From Cupriavidus agavae (GTDB lineage Bacteria; Pseudomonadota; Gammaproteobacteria; Burkholderiales; Burkholderiaceae): a stretch of 64,000 nt of DNA. This document shows positions 47,926 through 56,670 of the stretch, piece after piece. Below the pieces are notes generated by a model. That model worked only from the letters and a program-made list of their open reading frames with translations, was not told the origin of the DNA and did not search any database. Each line of letters starts with the position of its first letter. The stretch's first letter is position 1. Made by a program: the position numbers and the translations under genes. Location: the NCBI RefSeq assembly GCF_004217045.1, contig NZ_SGXM01000001.1, positions 248,001 through 312,000 on the forward strand. The letters run 5' to 3'.

Positions 47926-49848
47926 ATGCGTTTCACGCCATCCAGGTCGACCGCCGCGGCTCATCCGCCGGTTCGTCCTTGCGCGCCTGCCATCCTGGCG
48001 GCCGCAGCCGTTGTTTCCACATCGTCCCTTCCCGCCTTCGCGCAGTCTGCTGCCGAGGGGCAGAGTCTTGCCCCGGTGGTCGTCACTGCCTCGCGCACCG
48101 CGCAGAGCGTGACCGAGGCGCTGCCGCACACCACCGTGGTCACCCATGACGACATCGTCAACTCCCAGGCGCCGGACCTGCGCACGCTGCTGCGCGGCCA
48201 GGCCGGGGTCGAGTTTTCCGCCAACGGCGGCATGGGCGCCAATACCACGCTGTTCCTGCGCGGCGCCAACTCGAACCAGGTGCTGATCCTGATCGATGGC
48301 GTGCGCGTGGCCGGCGTGAGCGGCGGCACGGCCCAGCTGGCCAATATCCTGCCCGACCAGATCGAGCGGATCGAGGTGGTGCGCGGCAATGTCTCGGCGC
48401 TGTACGGATCGGACGCGATCGGCGGCGTGGTGCAGATCTTCACCAGGAATGGCGCCGGCAAGCCGCCCGCGGCCAACGCGCAGGTGGAGTACGGCAGCAA
48501 CAACACGCGCCAGGGCACGGTGGGCTACGGCGGGCAGGTGGGCGACACCTCGTTCAACGTGACCGGTTCCATCTTCAAGACCGACGGTTTCTCGTCGGTC
48601 AACTACCAGCAGTGGGCCGCCGCCAACCCGGCGGCGGTGCGGCGCGGCACGGGCCCGAACCCGGCCGACAACCCGTACGAGAACAAGAGCGTCTCGGGCC
48701 AGGTGCGCCACCAGTTCACGCAGGACTGGGACGCCGGGTTCGCGGCGTACTACTCGAACAGCCAGCTGTCGTACGACAGCACCAGCGGCCGCCCGACCGA
48801 CGACTACCGCATGGACAGCGAGCTGTACACGCTGTCGGCGTTCGTCAACGGCAAGGTGACGCGCGACTGGACCACGCATTTCAAGCTGGCGCAGAGCGAG
48901 GACCGCGCCGAGACCACGAAGAACCGCCTGTTCGACAGCCTGTTCAGCACCCGCTCCCGCCAGTTCAACTGGCAGAACGAGTACGCGCTGACGGCAGACC
49001 ACAAGCTGCTGTTCGGCACAGACTGGCTGCAGCAGGAACTGGCATCCAGCTCCTACGCGGCGCCCACGCGCAACGTGTTCTCGGTCTATGGCGGCTACGA
49101 GGGGCGTATCGGCCGCCATCAGCTGCAGCTGAACGCGCGCAACGACCACTATTCCGATTTTGGCAACCAGGGCAGCTTCTTCGCGGGCTATGGCTTCAAC
49201 GTGACCGGGCAGGTCAAGCTGATCGCCAACCTCAGCAACGCGTTCCGCGCGCCCACGTTCAACGAGCTGTACTACCCGAACTACGGCCAGCCGAACCTGA
49301 GCCCCGAGCGCGCCAAGTCCGCCGAGGTGGGCGTGCAGGTGGATACGGCCAGCGCCGGCCTGCTGCGCGTGACGGCGTTCGAGACGCGCTACAACGACCT
49401 GATCGTCTCCACGCTGCAGCCGGGCGGCCTGTACCTGGCGCAGAACGTGGCCAAGGCCAAGGTGCAGGGCATCGAGGCGTCGTGGCGCGCCACGGTCTAC
49501 GGCACGGACCTGGGCGCCAGCGTCACGTTCCAGAATCCGGTCGACGAGGAGAGCAACACGCAGCTGATCCGCCGCGCCCGCCGGCATGCATCGTTCGACG
49601 TGGGCCGCAACTTCGGCAGCTGGCGCCTTGGTGGCGAGTGGCTGGTGTCGTCGTCGCGGCTCGACAACGGCTCGCGCACGCTGGGCGGATACGGTATCGT
49701 CAGCCTCAACGCCCGCTACAACATCGACAAGCAATGGTTCGTGGCCGCCCGAGTGGAAAACCTGTTCGACAAGCAATACATGCTCGCCTTCCCGTACAAC
49801 ACGCAGGGCCGGGCCGGGTTTGTCACGCTGGGCTGGCGCCAGAAGTAA
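47926..49848 (+). CDS. btuB: TonB-dependent vitamin B12 receptor
   Basis: 640-residue outer-membrane receptor. After a signal peptide (ILAAAAVVSTSSLPAFAQ), the TonB box region APVVVTASRTAQ is followed by the plug domain (LRGANSNQVLILIDGVRV, then IERIEVVRGNVSALYGSDAIG) and a 22-strand barrel ending FVTLGWRQK (terminal aromatic region). Position after a cobalamin riboswitch and before btuCD identifies cobalamin as the substrate. The start at 47926 gives a long polar pre-signal segment, so the exact start is uncertain. Confidence 0.93.
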   Translation: MRFTPSRSTAAAHPPVRPCAPAILAAAAVVSTSSLPAFAQSAAEGQSLAPVVVTASRTAQSVTEALPHTTVVTHDDIVNSQAPDLRTLLRGQAGVEFSANGGMGANTTLFLRGANSNQVLILIDGVRVAGVSGGTAQLANILPDQIERIEVVRGNVSALYGSDAIGGVVQIFTRNGAGKPPAANAQVEYGSNNTRQGTVGYGGQVGDTSFNVTGSIFKTDGFSSVNYQQWAAANPAAVRRGTGPNPADNPYENKSVSGQVRHQFTQDWDAGFAAYYSNSQLSYDSTSGRPTDDYRMDSELYTLSAFVNGKVTRDWTTHFKLAQSEDRAETTKNRLFDSLFSTRSRQFNWQNEYALTADHKLLFGTDWLQQELASSSYAAPTRNVFSVYGGYEGRIGRHQLQLNARNDHYSDFGNQGSFFAGYGFNVTGQVKLIANLSNAFRAPTFNELYYPNYGQPNLSPERAKSAEVGVQVDTASAGLLRVTAFETRYNDLIVSTLQPGGLYLAQNVAKAKVQGIEASWRATVYGTDLGASVTFQNPVDEESNTQLIRRARRHASFDVGRNFGSWRLGGEWLVSSSRLDNGSRTLGGYGIVSLNARYNIDKQWFVAARVENLFDKQYMLAFPYNTQGRAGFVTLGWRQK

Positions 49849-49851
49849 GCC

Positions 49852-50859
49852 ATGGCTGAGCTGCGCCGCGCGCTGACCGTCTGGAGTGTCCTGGCCGTGG
49901 CCGGGGCGGCGGTGTTCGCGCTGTCGCTGGCCGTGGGCAGCGTGGCGCTGGACGCCGGCCAGCTCTGGCAGGCGCTGACCGGGGCCGATACCGGCACCGC
50001 CGGCGCCATCGTGCGCGAACTGCGCCTGCCGCGCGCCGCCGCGGCGTTTGCCTGCGGCGGCCTGCTGGCGCTGTCTGGCGCGCTGATGCAGGTGCTGCTG
50101 CGCAACCCGCTGGCCGAGCCGTACGTGCTGGGTGTCTCCGGCGGGGCCTCCACCGGCGCGCTGCTGGCCATGCTGCTGACGCTGCCGCTCTGGACCATCC
50201 AGGCCGGCGCGGCGGCCGGCGCGCTGTGCTCGATGCTGCTGGTGGCCACGCTGGCCCGGCGCGACCTGCTGCATCCGCAGGTGCAGGGCGGCCATCACGA
50301 GGCCGGCGCGCGGCTGCTGCTGACCGGGGTCATCCTGGCGGCGGGGTGGGGCGCGCTGATCACGCTGATCCTGGCCGTGGCGCCGGAATCGCGGCTGCGC
50401 GGCATGCTGTTCTGGCTGACCGGCGATCTCGGCGGCACGTCGAGCTACGGCTGGGCGCTCGGCATGCTCGGCGCCGCGCTGGCGCTGACACTGCCCATGG
50501 CCCGGGCGCTGAACGTGATGCTGCTCGGCGAGACCGTGGCGCAGGCGCTGGGCGTGCGCGTGGGCCGGGTGCGGCTGGCCACCTTCCTGATTGCGTCGTT
50601 CTCGATCGCGGCGGCGATCACCACGGCGGGGTCGATCGGCTTTGTCGGCCTGGTGGTGCCGCACATGGTGCGGCTGGCCTGGGGCAACGACCAGCGCCTG
50701 CTGCTGCCGGCCGCCGTGCTGCTGGGGGGCACGCTGCTGATGGCGGCCGACCTGATCGCCCGCACGGTGATTGCCCCGGCGCAACTGCCGGTGGGCGTGA
50801 TCACGGCGCTGCTGGGCGTGCCGACCTTCCTCTACCTGCTGCTGCGGAGGCCGCGATGA
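49852..50859 (+). CDS. btuC: Cobalamin ABC transporter permease
   Basis: 335-residue FecCD/BtuC-family permease with about ten hydrophobic segments. Motifs: RLPRAAAAFACGGLLALSGAL near residue 60 (given in part: LPRAAAAFACGGLLALSGA), NPLAEPYVLGVSGGAS and GFVGLVVPHMVRL near 264. It starts 3 bases after btuB and overlaps btuD by ATGA. With BtuD and BtuF it imports cobalamin across the inner membrane. Confidence 0.93.
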   Translation: MAELRRALTVWSVLAVAGAAVFALSLAVGSVALDAGQLWQALTGADTGTAGAIVRELRLPRAAAAFACGGLLALSGALMQVLLRNPLAEPYVLGVSGGASTGALLAMLLTLPLWTIQAGAAAGALCSMLLVATLARRDLLHPQVQGGHHEAGARLLLTGVILAAGWGALITLILAVAPESRLRGMLFWLTGDLGGTSSYGWALGMLGAALALTLPMARALNVMLLGETVAQALGVRVGRVRLATFLIASFSIAAAITTAGSIGFVGLVVPHMVRLAWGNDQRLLLPAAVLLGGTLLMAADLIARTVIAPAQLPVGVITALLGVPTFLYLLLRRPR

Positions 50860-51683
50860 CAGTGCCGAGCCATTGGTCCGAACCGCTGGCGGCCTGCCCC
50901 GAGCTGGCGCTGCGCGACGTCGGCCTGCGCGCCGGGCCGCGCGTGTTGCTCGAACGGCTGTCGATGTCGATTGGCGCCGGGCAGCTATGGTGCATCGTCG
51001 GGCCCAACGGCGTGGGCAAGTCTACGCTGATGGGCGTGCTGGCCGGCCTGCGCGCGCCTGATGGCGGCGGCATCGTGATCGATGGCGCCGACCTTGCCCA
51101 GGTGCCGCCGGCCATGCTGGCGCGGCAGCGCGCGTACCTGCCGCAGGCGGTGCATGACACGTTCTCGATGCGCGTCGAGGACGCCGTGCGCATCGGCCGC
51201 CACCCGCACCTGAGCGGCTGGGGCTGGGGCCGGCGCGACGACGACGGCGTGGTGCGCGACGTGATGGCCGCGCTCGACCTCGATCCGCTGGCCGGCCGCG
51301 ACGTGCTGACGCTGTCCGGCGGCGAGCGCCAGCGCGTGTCGCTGGCCGCCGCGCTGGCGCAGCAGGCGCCGCTGCTGCTGCTCGACGAACCCGTGGCGCA
51401 CCTCGACCTGCGCCACCAGATCCAGGTGCTGGACCTGCTCCAGCGCCTGACCCGCGCCGGGCGGCACGCCGCCGTGGTCATCGTCCACGACCTGACGCTG
51501 GCGCAGCGCTACGCGAGCCATGCGCTGCTGATGTCCGAAGACGGCCAGGCGCTGCACGGCCCGGCGCCGGACGTGCTGACTCCCGCGCAGTGCTCCCGGG
51601 CGCTGCGCACCCCGATTATCCGCATCAGCGACGGCACGCACGCCGCGCTGATCCCCGATGGAAACCGCAATGAGCGACACTGA
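50856..51683 (+). CDS. btuD: Cobalamin ABC transporter ATPase
   Basis: 275-residue ABC ATPase: Walker A GPNGVGKST near residue 49, Q-loop region RAYLPQAVHDTF, signature LSGGERQRVSLA near 152, Walker B LLLLDEPVAHLD and a switch histidine in VIVHDLTLAQRY. It is complete and coupled to btuC; the 3' end overlaps cobO by 14 bases. Confidence 0.93.
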   Translation: MTVPSHWSEPLAACPELALRDVGLRAGPRVLLERLSMSIGAGQLWCIVGPNGVGKSTLMGVLAGLRAPDGGGIVIDGADLAQVPPAMLARQRAYLPQAVHDTFSMRVEDAVRIGRHPHLSGWGWGRRDDDGVVRDVMAALDLDPLAGRDVLTLSGGERQRVSLAAALAQQAPLLLLDEPVAHLDLRHQIQVLDLLQRLTRAGRHAAVVIVHDLTLAQRYASHALLMSEDGQALHGPAPDVLTPAQCSRALRTPIIRISDGTHAALIPDGNRNERH

Positions 51684-52305
51684 AAACACCGTCCCGGACG
51701 GCAGCGAAGGCCGCGACGAGCGCCACAAGGCGCGCATGGTCCGCAAGAAGGAAGTCGTGGACGCCAAGATCGCCTCGGCGCAGGCCGAGCGCGGCGTGAT
51801 CGTGATCACCACCGGCAACGGCAAGGGCAAATCAAGTTCCGGCTTCGGCATGGTGGTGCGCGCGATGGGGCACGGCATGCGCACCGGCGTGGTCCAGTTC
51901 ATCAAGGGCGCCATCCCGAGCGGCGAGGAGATGTTCCTGCAGCGCTTTCCGGAGCAGTGCGAGTTCCACGTGATGGGCGAGGGCTATACCTGGGAGACCC
52001 AGGACCGCGCCCGCGACGTGGCCAAGGCCGAAGCCGCCTGGGAAGTGGCGCGCCGCATGCTGCGCGACCCCGGGATCGGGCTGGTGCTGTTCGACGAACT
52101 GAACATTGCGCTGAAGCTGCACTATCTGGACGTGGAAACGGTGATCGCCGACCTGCGCGCCCGCCCGCCGATGCAGCACGTGGTCATCACGGGCCGTGGC
52201 GCGCCCCCGGCGCTGGTGGAGGCGGCCGATACGGTGACGGACATGACGCCGGTCAAGCACGCCTTCCAGCAGGGGATCAAGGCCCAACGCGGCGTTGAAA
52301 TGTGA
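51670..52305 (+). CDS. cobO: Corrinoid adenosyltransferase (CobO/BtuR)
   Basis: 211-residue ATP:cob(I)alamin adenosyltransferase that adds the upper adenosyl ligand. The P-loop is TTGNGKGKSSS near residue 42; FIKGAIPSGEE and FDELNIALKL follow. Start at 51670 (MSDTEN) is preferred over 51658, which lies deeper inside btuD. It sits in the uptake operon, so imported cobalamin or cobinamide is adenosylated at once. Confidence 0.93.
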   Translation: MSDTENTVPDGSEGRDERHKARMVRKKEVVDAKIASAQAERGVIVITTGNGKGKSSSGFGMVVRAMGHGMRTGVVQFIKGAIPSGEEMFLQRFPEQCEFHVMGEGYTWETQDRARDVAKAEAAWEVARRMLRDPGIGLVLFDELNIALKLHYLDVETVIADLRARPPMQHVVITGRGAPPALVEAADTVTDMTPVKHAFQQGIKAQRGVEM

Positions 52306-52325
52306 CACGAGGACCGACTGACAGC

Positions 52326-53390
52326 ATGACCCATTACTCCGACTACGCCCTGACCCTCCCGCCGATCGACGCGCCCGACGAGGCGCTGCGCGCCGCGCTG
52401 CAGGCGGCGATCGACGACAAGACCAAGCCGCTGGGCTCGCTGGGCCGGCTCGAATCGCTGGCGCTGCGGATCGGCATGATCCGGGGCGAGACGGTGCCCG
52501 AACTGAACCGCCCGGCGATTATCGTGTTCGCGGGCGACCACGGCGTGGCCGACGCCGGCGTCAGTGCCTTTCCGGCCGAAGTGACGGCGCAGATGGTGCT
52601 GAACTTCCTGAACGGCGGTGCGGCGATCAACGTGTTCACGCGGCTGCACGGCATGGCGCTCGAAGTGGTGGACGTGGGCGTGCGCGCGCCGCTGCCGGCC
52701 TCGGCCGGGCTGGTCAACTGCCGGGTGGCCAACGGGACGCGCAACTTCGTCGAACAGGCCGCAATGACGCCGGCCGAAACCGGCGCGGCCATCAATGTCG
52801 GCATCGCCCGCGTGCTGCGCCACGCGCAGCAGGGCACCAACGTGATCGGCTTCGGCGAGATGGGCATTGCCAATACCTCGGCGGCGGCCTGCGTGATGAG
52901 CCGGCTGACCGGCCTGCCGCTGGATGCCTGCACGGGGCGCGGCACGGGGCTCGACGATGCCGGCGTGGCGCGCAAGCGCGACATCCTGGCCCGTGCGCTG
53001 GCGGCACATCCCGGCGCCAGCGCGCCGCTCGACGTGCTGGCCACGTTCGGCGGCTTCGAGATTGCGGCCATGACGGGCGCCTTCCTGGCTGCGGCCGCCA
53101 GCCGCATGGTGATCCTGGTCGATGGTTTCATCGCCTCGGCGGCGCTGCTGGTGGCCGCGCGCATCGACCCGAACGTGCTGCATTACTGCGTGTACTCGCA
53201 CTGCTCGCACGAACAGGGCCACCGCGCGCTGCTGGCCGAGTTCGGCGGCGAGCCGCTGCTGGCCCTGGACCTGCGCCTGGGCGAGGGCACCGGCGCCGCG
53301 CTGGCCTGGCCGCTGGTGGCGTCGGCGGCCGCGTTCCTGCGGGAGATGGCCACGTTCAGCGGCGCGGGCGTGACCAACGCCTCCGCCTAG
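52326..53390 (+). CDS. cobT: Nicotinate-nucleotide:DMB phosphoribosyltransferase
   Basis: 354-residue CobT that makes alpha-ribazole 5'-phosphate from dimethylbenzimidazole and nicotinate mononucleotide. Motifs: DKTKPLGSLGRLE near residue 32 (substrate loop), FAGDHGVADAGVSAFP near 65, and GFGEMGIANTS near 178. The catalytic glutamate is expected in the C-terminal EGTGAALAWPL block. Start at 52326 matches the family N-terminus. Confidence 0.95.
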   Translation: MTHYSDYALTLPPIDAPDEALRAALQAAIDDKTKPLGSLGRLESLALRIGMIRGETVPELNRPAIIVFAGDHGVADAGVSAFPAEVTAQMVLNFLNGGAAINVFTRLHGMALEVVDVGVRAPLPASAGLVNCRVANGTRNFVEQAAMTPAETGAAINVGIARVLRHAQQGTNVIGFGEMGIANTSAAACVMSRLTGLPLDACTGRGTGLDDAGVARKRDILARALAAHPGASAPLDVLATFGGFEIAAMTGAFLAAAASRMVILVDGFIASAALLVAARIDPNVLHYCVYSHCSHEQGHRALLAEFGGEPLLALDLRLGEGTGAALAWPLVASAAAFLREMATFSGAGVTNASA

Positions 53391-53394
53391 CGCC

Positions 53395-54171
53395 ATGGCC
53401 AACGAACTCCGATTCTTCCTGACCGCCCTCGGCTACTTCACGCGCGTGCCGCTGCCGCAGCGGCTGGCCGGGTGGGTGGGGTTCGAACCGCACTACCTGA
53501 ACGCCGCCGCGCGCTACTTTGCACTGGTGGGCCTGCTGGTCGGCGCGGTGGCGGCGCTGGTGACCTGGGGTGCGTGGCAGCTCTGGACCCCTTCGGTGGC
53601 GATCGTGCTCGGCATGGCGGCCACGCTGCTGCTGACCGGCGCGTTCCACGAGGATGGGCTGGCCGATTGCGTCGATGCGTTCGGCGGCGGCTACCGCCGT
53701 GAGGACGTGCTGGCGATCATGCATGACTCGCGCGTGGGGGCGTTTGGCGCCATTGCCATCGTCGTGGCGCTGCTGCTCAAGTGGCAGTTGCTGGTAGCCG
53801 TGGGCGAGGCAGGCGGGCTGGCGTTGCTGCTCGCCACGCTGGTAGCGGCGCACGGCGCGAGCCGGGCGATGGCGATCACGTTTCTGGCCACGCACGAGTA
53901 CGTGCGGCCCGAGGGCAAGGCCAAACCGGTGGCGCAGCGGCTGGCCGGCGCGGGGCTGCTGTTCGCGCTGGCGTGCGGCGTGCTGCCGCTGCTGTGGCTG
54001 TCGCCCTGGTTTGCGGCGGCGGCCATCGTCGCGCTGGCCGGGCTGCGGACGGCGCTCGGCGCCTACTTCGTGCGGCGGCTCGGTGGCTATACCGGCGACT
54101 GCCTCGGCATGGCGCAGCAGCTTGCCGAACTGACCCTCTACCTCGTGGCGGCCGCATGGAAGTGGTCCTGA
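53395..54171 (+). CDS. cobS: Cobalamin 5'-phosphate synthase
   Basis: 258-residue membrane enzyme that joins adenosylcobinamide-GDP to alpha-ribazole(-phosphate). The motif HEDGLADCVDAFGGG near residue 82 holds the metal-binding aspartates; FFLTALGYFTRVPLP opens the protein, and about six hydrophobic segments follow. It starts 4 bases after cobT and overlaps the phosphatase by 16. Confidence 0.94.
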   Translation: MANELRFFLTALGYFTRVPLPQRLAGWVGFEPHYLNAAARYFALVGLLVGAVAALVTWGAWQLWTPSVAIVLGMAATLLLTGAFHEDGLADCVDAFGGGYRREDVLAIMHDSRVGAFGAIAIVVALLLKWQLLVAVGEAGGLALLLATLVAAHGASRAMAITFLATHEYVRPEGKAKPVAQRLAGAGLLFALACGVLPLLWLSPWFAAAAIVALAGLRTALGAYFVRRLGGYTGDCLGMAQQLAELTLYLVAAAWKWS

Positions 54172-54737
54172 TCCGCCACGCGCAGCCCGCGGTCGAGGCC
54201 GGTATCTGCTACGGCAGCCTGGAACTGGCGCTGGCCCTGCCGATGCAGCCGGCGGCCGCGGCGATCGCGGCCGGCATCGGTGCGCCGGACCGCATCGTCA
54301 CCAGCCCGGCGGCGCGGGCGCGCGATACGGCGGCGGCGCTGGCCGGCTGTCTCGACGCACCCCCTGCCTGCGAGATCGAGCCGCGCCTGCGCGAGATGGA
54401 TTTCGGCAACTGGGAAGGGCGGCGCTGGGACGATATTCCGCGCGACGCGCTCGACGGGTGGGCGGCCAACCTGATGGATGGGCGCCCCCACGGCGGCGAG
54501 AGCCCGGCACAGGTCATGGCGCGCATCGGCGCCTGGGTAGAGACGCTCGACGTGGCCTCGGACGAACGGATCTGGGTGGTCACCCACGCGGGCCCGATGC
54601 GGATGCTGGCTGCGCGATGGCTCGGGCTGCCGCTGGCGCAGACGCTGGAATGGTCGCTGGGATTCGGGGCGACGTGCCGGTTCCGGGTGGGAGCGGGCGG
54701 GGTGAGCCTGGGGTGGTGGAACCGGGTGGTGGTATAG
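54156..54737 (+). CDS. cobC: Alpha-ribazole phosphatase
   Basis: 193-residue histidine phosphatase that removes the phosphate from alpha-ribazole phosphate or adenosylcobalamin phosphate. The phosphohistidine motif is LIRHAQPA at residue 5 (RHA instead of the usual RHG), with the acid-base glutamate in LREMDFGNWEG and the second histidine in VVTHAGPMRM. It is the last gene of the plus-strand operon; its end is 11 bases from the convergent btuF. Confidence 0.88.
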   Translation: MEVVLIRHAQPAVEAGICYGSLELALALPMQPAAAAIAAGIGAPDRIVTSPAARARDTAAALAGCLDAPPACEIEPRLREMDFGNWEGRRWDDIPRDALDGWAANLMDGRPHGGESPAQVMARIGAWVETLDVASDERIWVVTHAGPMRMLAARWLGLPLAQTLEWSLGFGATCRFRVGAGGVSLGWWNRVVV

Positions 54738-54748
54738 CGCCGGCGTGC

Positions 54749-55639
54749 CTACCGCCGTGACCTTGCCACCTCCAGATCCTTGCAGATCTGCGCCGCCCCC
54801 TTCACCACCCTCGGGCCCGCGCGGTTCACCAGGTCGCCGTCGATGATGAACAGGTTGTTGCGGGCCACCGCCGTGACCTGTTTCCACTTCGCCCATGTCG
54901 AGAAATCCGCGAGCGGCTTGTCCGGGCGGGTGGCGCCCATGCCGGCGGTGAACATTGCCTCGGGGTTGCCGGCCACCACGGCTTCGACCGAGACCGTGGG
55001 CACCAGCGGGGTCTCCTTCTCGAACATGTTGCGGCCGCCGCACAGGGCCAGCAGGTCGCTGACCAGATGCTGGCCGTTCAGCGTCATCAGCGGCTGCTGC
55101 CAGACCTGATAGAACACCGGGACGGGCGGCCGCGCCGCGTAGGTCTTGCGCAGCGTCTCCACCTGCTGGCGGAAATCGGTGGCGGCGCGGCTGGCCACCG
55201 GCTCGGTGCCGAGCAGCGTGCCGAGCTTCTCGATGTTCTCGGGGATCGATTCGAGCCGGCGCGGTTCGCTGAAGAACAGCGGCATGCCGAGCGCGCGCAG
55301 GCGGTCGGTCTGTTTCTGGGCGTTGCCGTGGCGCCAGACCACGATCAGGTCGGGCTTGAGCGCGGCGATACGTTCGAGGTCCAGCGCCTTGTTGTCGCCC
55401 ACGCGCGGGATGTCGCGGGCCTGCGGCGGATAATCGCTGTAGCTGACCGTGCCGACGATGCGGTCACCGCCGCCGGCCGCGAAGATCAGCTCGGTCACGT
55501 GCGGCGCCAGCGACACGATACGGCGCGCGGGCTGGTTCAGCGTGACGGGCTGGCCGCTGTCGTCGGTGACGGTGATGGCGGCGTGGGCGGAAAATGTTGT
55601 CGCGGCGAGCGCGGCAAGCGGCAGGAAGCGTGACTTCAT
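54749..55639 (-). CDS. btuF: Cobalamin-binding periplasmic protein
   Basis: 296-residue BtuF-type binding protein with a signal peptide (LPLAALAATTFSAHA). Family motifs: PARRIVSLAPHVTELIFAAG near residue 37, GTVSYSDYPPQARDIPRVGD, and LKPDLIVVW. It hands cobalamin to BtuCD. It is transcribed opposite btuCD, at the end of the cobU–cbiB–cobD run, with a four-base overlap to cobD. Confidence 0.92.
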   Translation of the reverse strand: MKSRFLPLAALAATTFSAHAAITVTDDSGQPVTLNQPARRIVSLAPHVTELIFAAGGGDRIVGTVSYSDYPPQARDIPRVGDNKALDLERIAALKPDLIVVWRHGNAQKQTDRLRALGMPLFFSEPRRLESIPENIEKLGTLLGTEPVASRAATDFRQQVETLRKTYAARPPVPVFYQVWQQPLMTLNGQHLVSDLLALCGGRNMFEKETPLVPTVSVEAVVAGNPEAMFTAGMGATRPDKPLADFSTWAKWKQVTAVARNNLFIIDGDLVNRAGPRVVKGAAQICKDLEVARSRR

Positions 55640-56670
55640 CGCGTCTTGTCGGTATCGGTATCGGTGTCGGTGAGGGCGTGGCCCAGCGCGGCATCGAGCC
55701 GCTGCCAGGCCGGTTCGTGATCGGGCGGCAGCCCGAGCCGCAGGCTGGCCGGACAACCGCCCGCCGCGTCGAACAGCCGCGTCCAGACGCCTTGCCGCGC
55801 CAGCGCTTCATGCAGTGCCGGGGCGCGGGCGTCGGGCACCCAGTGGAACAGTGGCTGCGAGGCCGGCGCCAGGCCATGGGCGCATAGCAATTTCGCCAAT
55901 CGCTGGCCTTGCCGGACCAGGGCGGTACGCGTGGCGTCCTGCCATGCGGTGTCGGCCAGGGCACGGCGCGCCACGGCGCGGGCTGGCCCCGAGACGGTCC
56001 AGTGGCCGAGCCGGTCCGCCAGGGTGTCGAGCAATGCCGGCGCGGCCAGTACGAATCCGCAGCGGATGCCGGCCAGCCCGTAGAACTTGCCGATCGAGCG
56101 CAGCACGACGAGTCCCGGCGTGCCCGTGTGCGGCGCCAGCGACGACGCTGCCATGCTGTCGAGGAACGCCTCGTCGACGATCAGCGTATCCAGCGCCGCG
56201 CGCCAGTGGAGCAGCGTGTCGGCGGACAACAGTCGGGCAGTGGGATTGTTCGGATTCACCACCACCAGGTGGTCGAGGCCATCCGCAAGATCGCGCCGCG
56301 CGAAATCGGCTTCGTCGAGCGGCACCACGGTATGGCCGGCGCCGGCGAAGGCCGGGGCGTACTCGCTGTAGCCCAGCGCGGCGATGCCCACGCGCCCGGG
56401 GCGCAGCAGTGCCGGCAGCGTGCGGATGGCGGCCTGCGAGCCGGCCACGGGCAGCGCGTGCGGTGCGCCGTAGGCTTGCGCGGCCATCTCGGCAAGGCCG
56501 TCGTCGTCCTGCGGCAGCCGTTGCCAGATATCGGCGGGCAGTGCCGGGACCGGATAGCCGGCCGGATTGATGCCGGTGGACAGGTCGAGCCAGTCTTCGA
56601 CGGGCCGCGCGTAGCGGCGCACCGCGGCCAGCAGATTGCCGCCGTGCCGGATCGGGGCGATGGCCGTCAT
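55636..56670 (-). CDS. cobD: Threonine-phosphate decarboxylase
   Basis: 344-residue PLP enzyme that makes (R)-1-aminopropan-2-ol phosphate, the nucleotide-loop linker of cobalamin. The N-terminal HGGNLLAAVRRY and LDLSTGINPAGYPV are typical; the PLP lysine is in RSIGKFYGLAGIRCG near residue 205. The last residues are a TDTDTDTD run encoded by a hexanucleotide repeat. It is named CobC in the Pseudomonas scheme. It overlaps cbiB by four bases. Confidence 0.92.
   Translation of the reverse strand: MTAIAPIRHGGNLLAAVRRYARPVEDWLDLSTGINPAGYPVPALPADIWQRLPQDDDGLAEMAAQAYGAPHALPVAGSQAAIRTLPALLRPGRVGIAALGYSEYAPAFAGAGHTVVPLDEADFARRDLADGLDHLVVVNPNNPTARLLSADTLLHWRAALDTLIVDEAFLDSMAASSLAPHTGTPGLVVLRSIGKFYGLAGIRCGFVLAAPALLDTLADRLGHWTVSGPARAVARRALADTAWQDATRTALVRQGQRLAKLLCAHGLAPASQPLFHWVPDARAPALHEALARQGVWTRLFDAAGGCPASLRLGLPPDHEPAWQRLDAALGHALTDTDTDTDKTR
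55648..55671. repeat. Hexanucleotide tandem repeat at the cobD 3' end
   Basis: GTCGGT ATCGGT ATCGGT GTCGGT: four 6-base units that encode the Thr-Asp tail of the decarboxylase on the minus strand. Gain or loss of a unit would keep the frame. Confidence 0.8.

Noticed and set aside
47373..48149. Open frame of 258 codons over the riboswitch on plus
   Set aside because: It overlaps a clear cobalamin riboswitch and the btuB start; the region is RNA structure, not protein.
47869..50784. A 971-codon open frame on minus opposite btuB and btuC
   Set aside because: Antisense to well-identified genes, with no family motifs; composition typical of codon-position mirroring.
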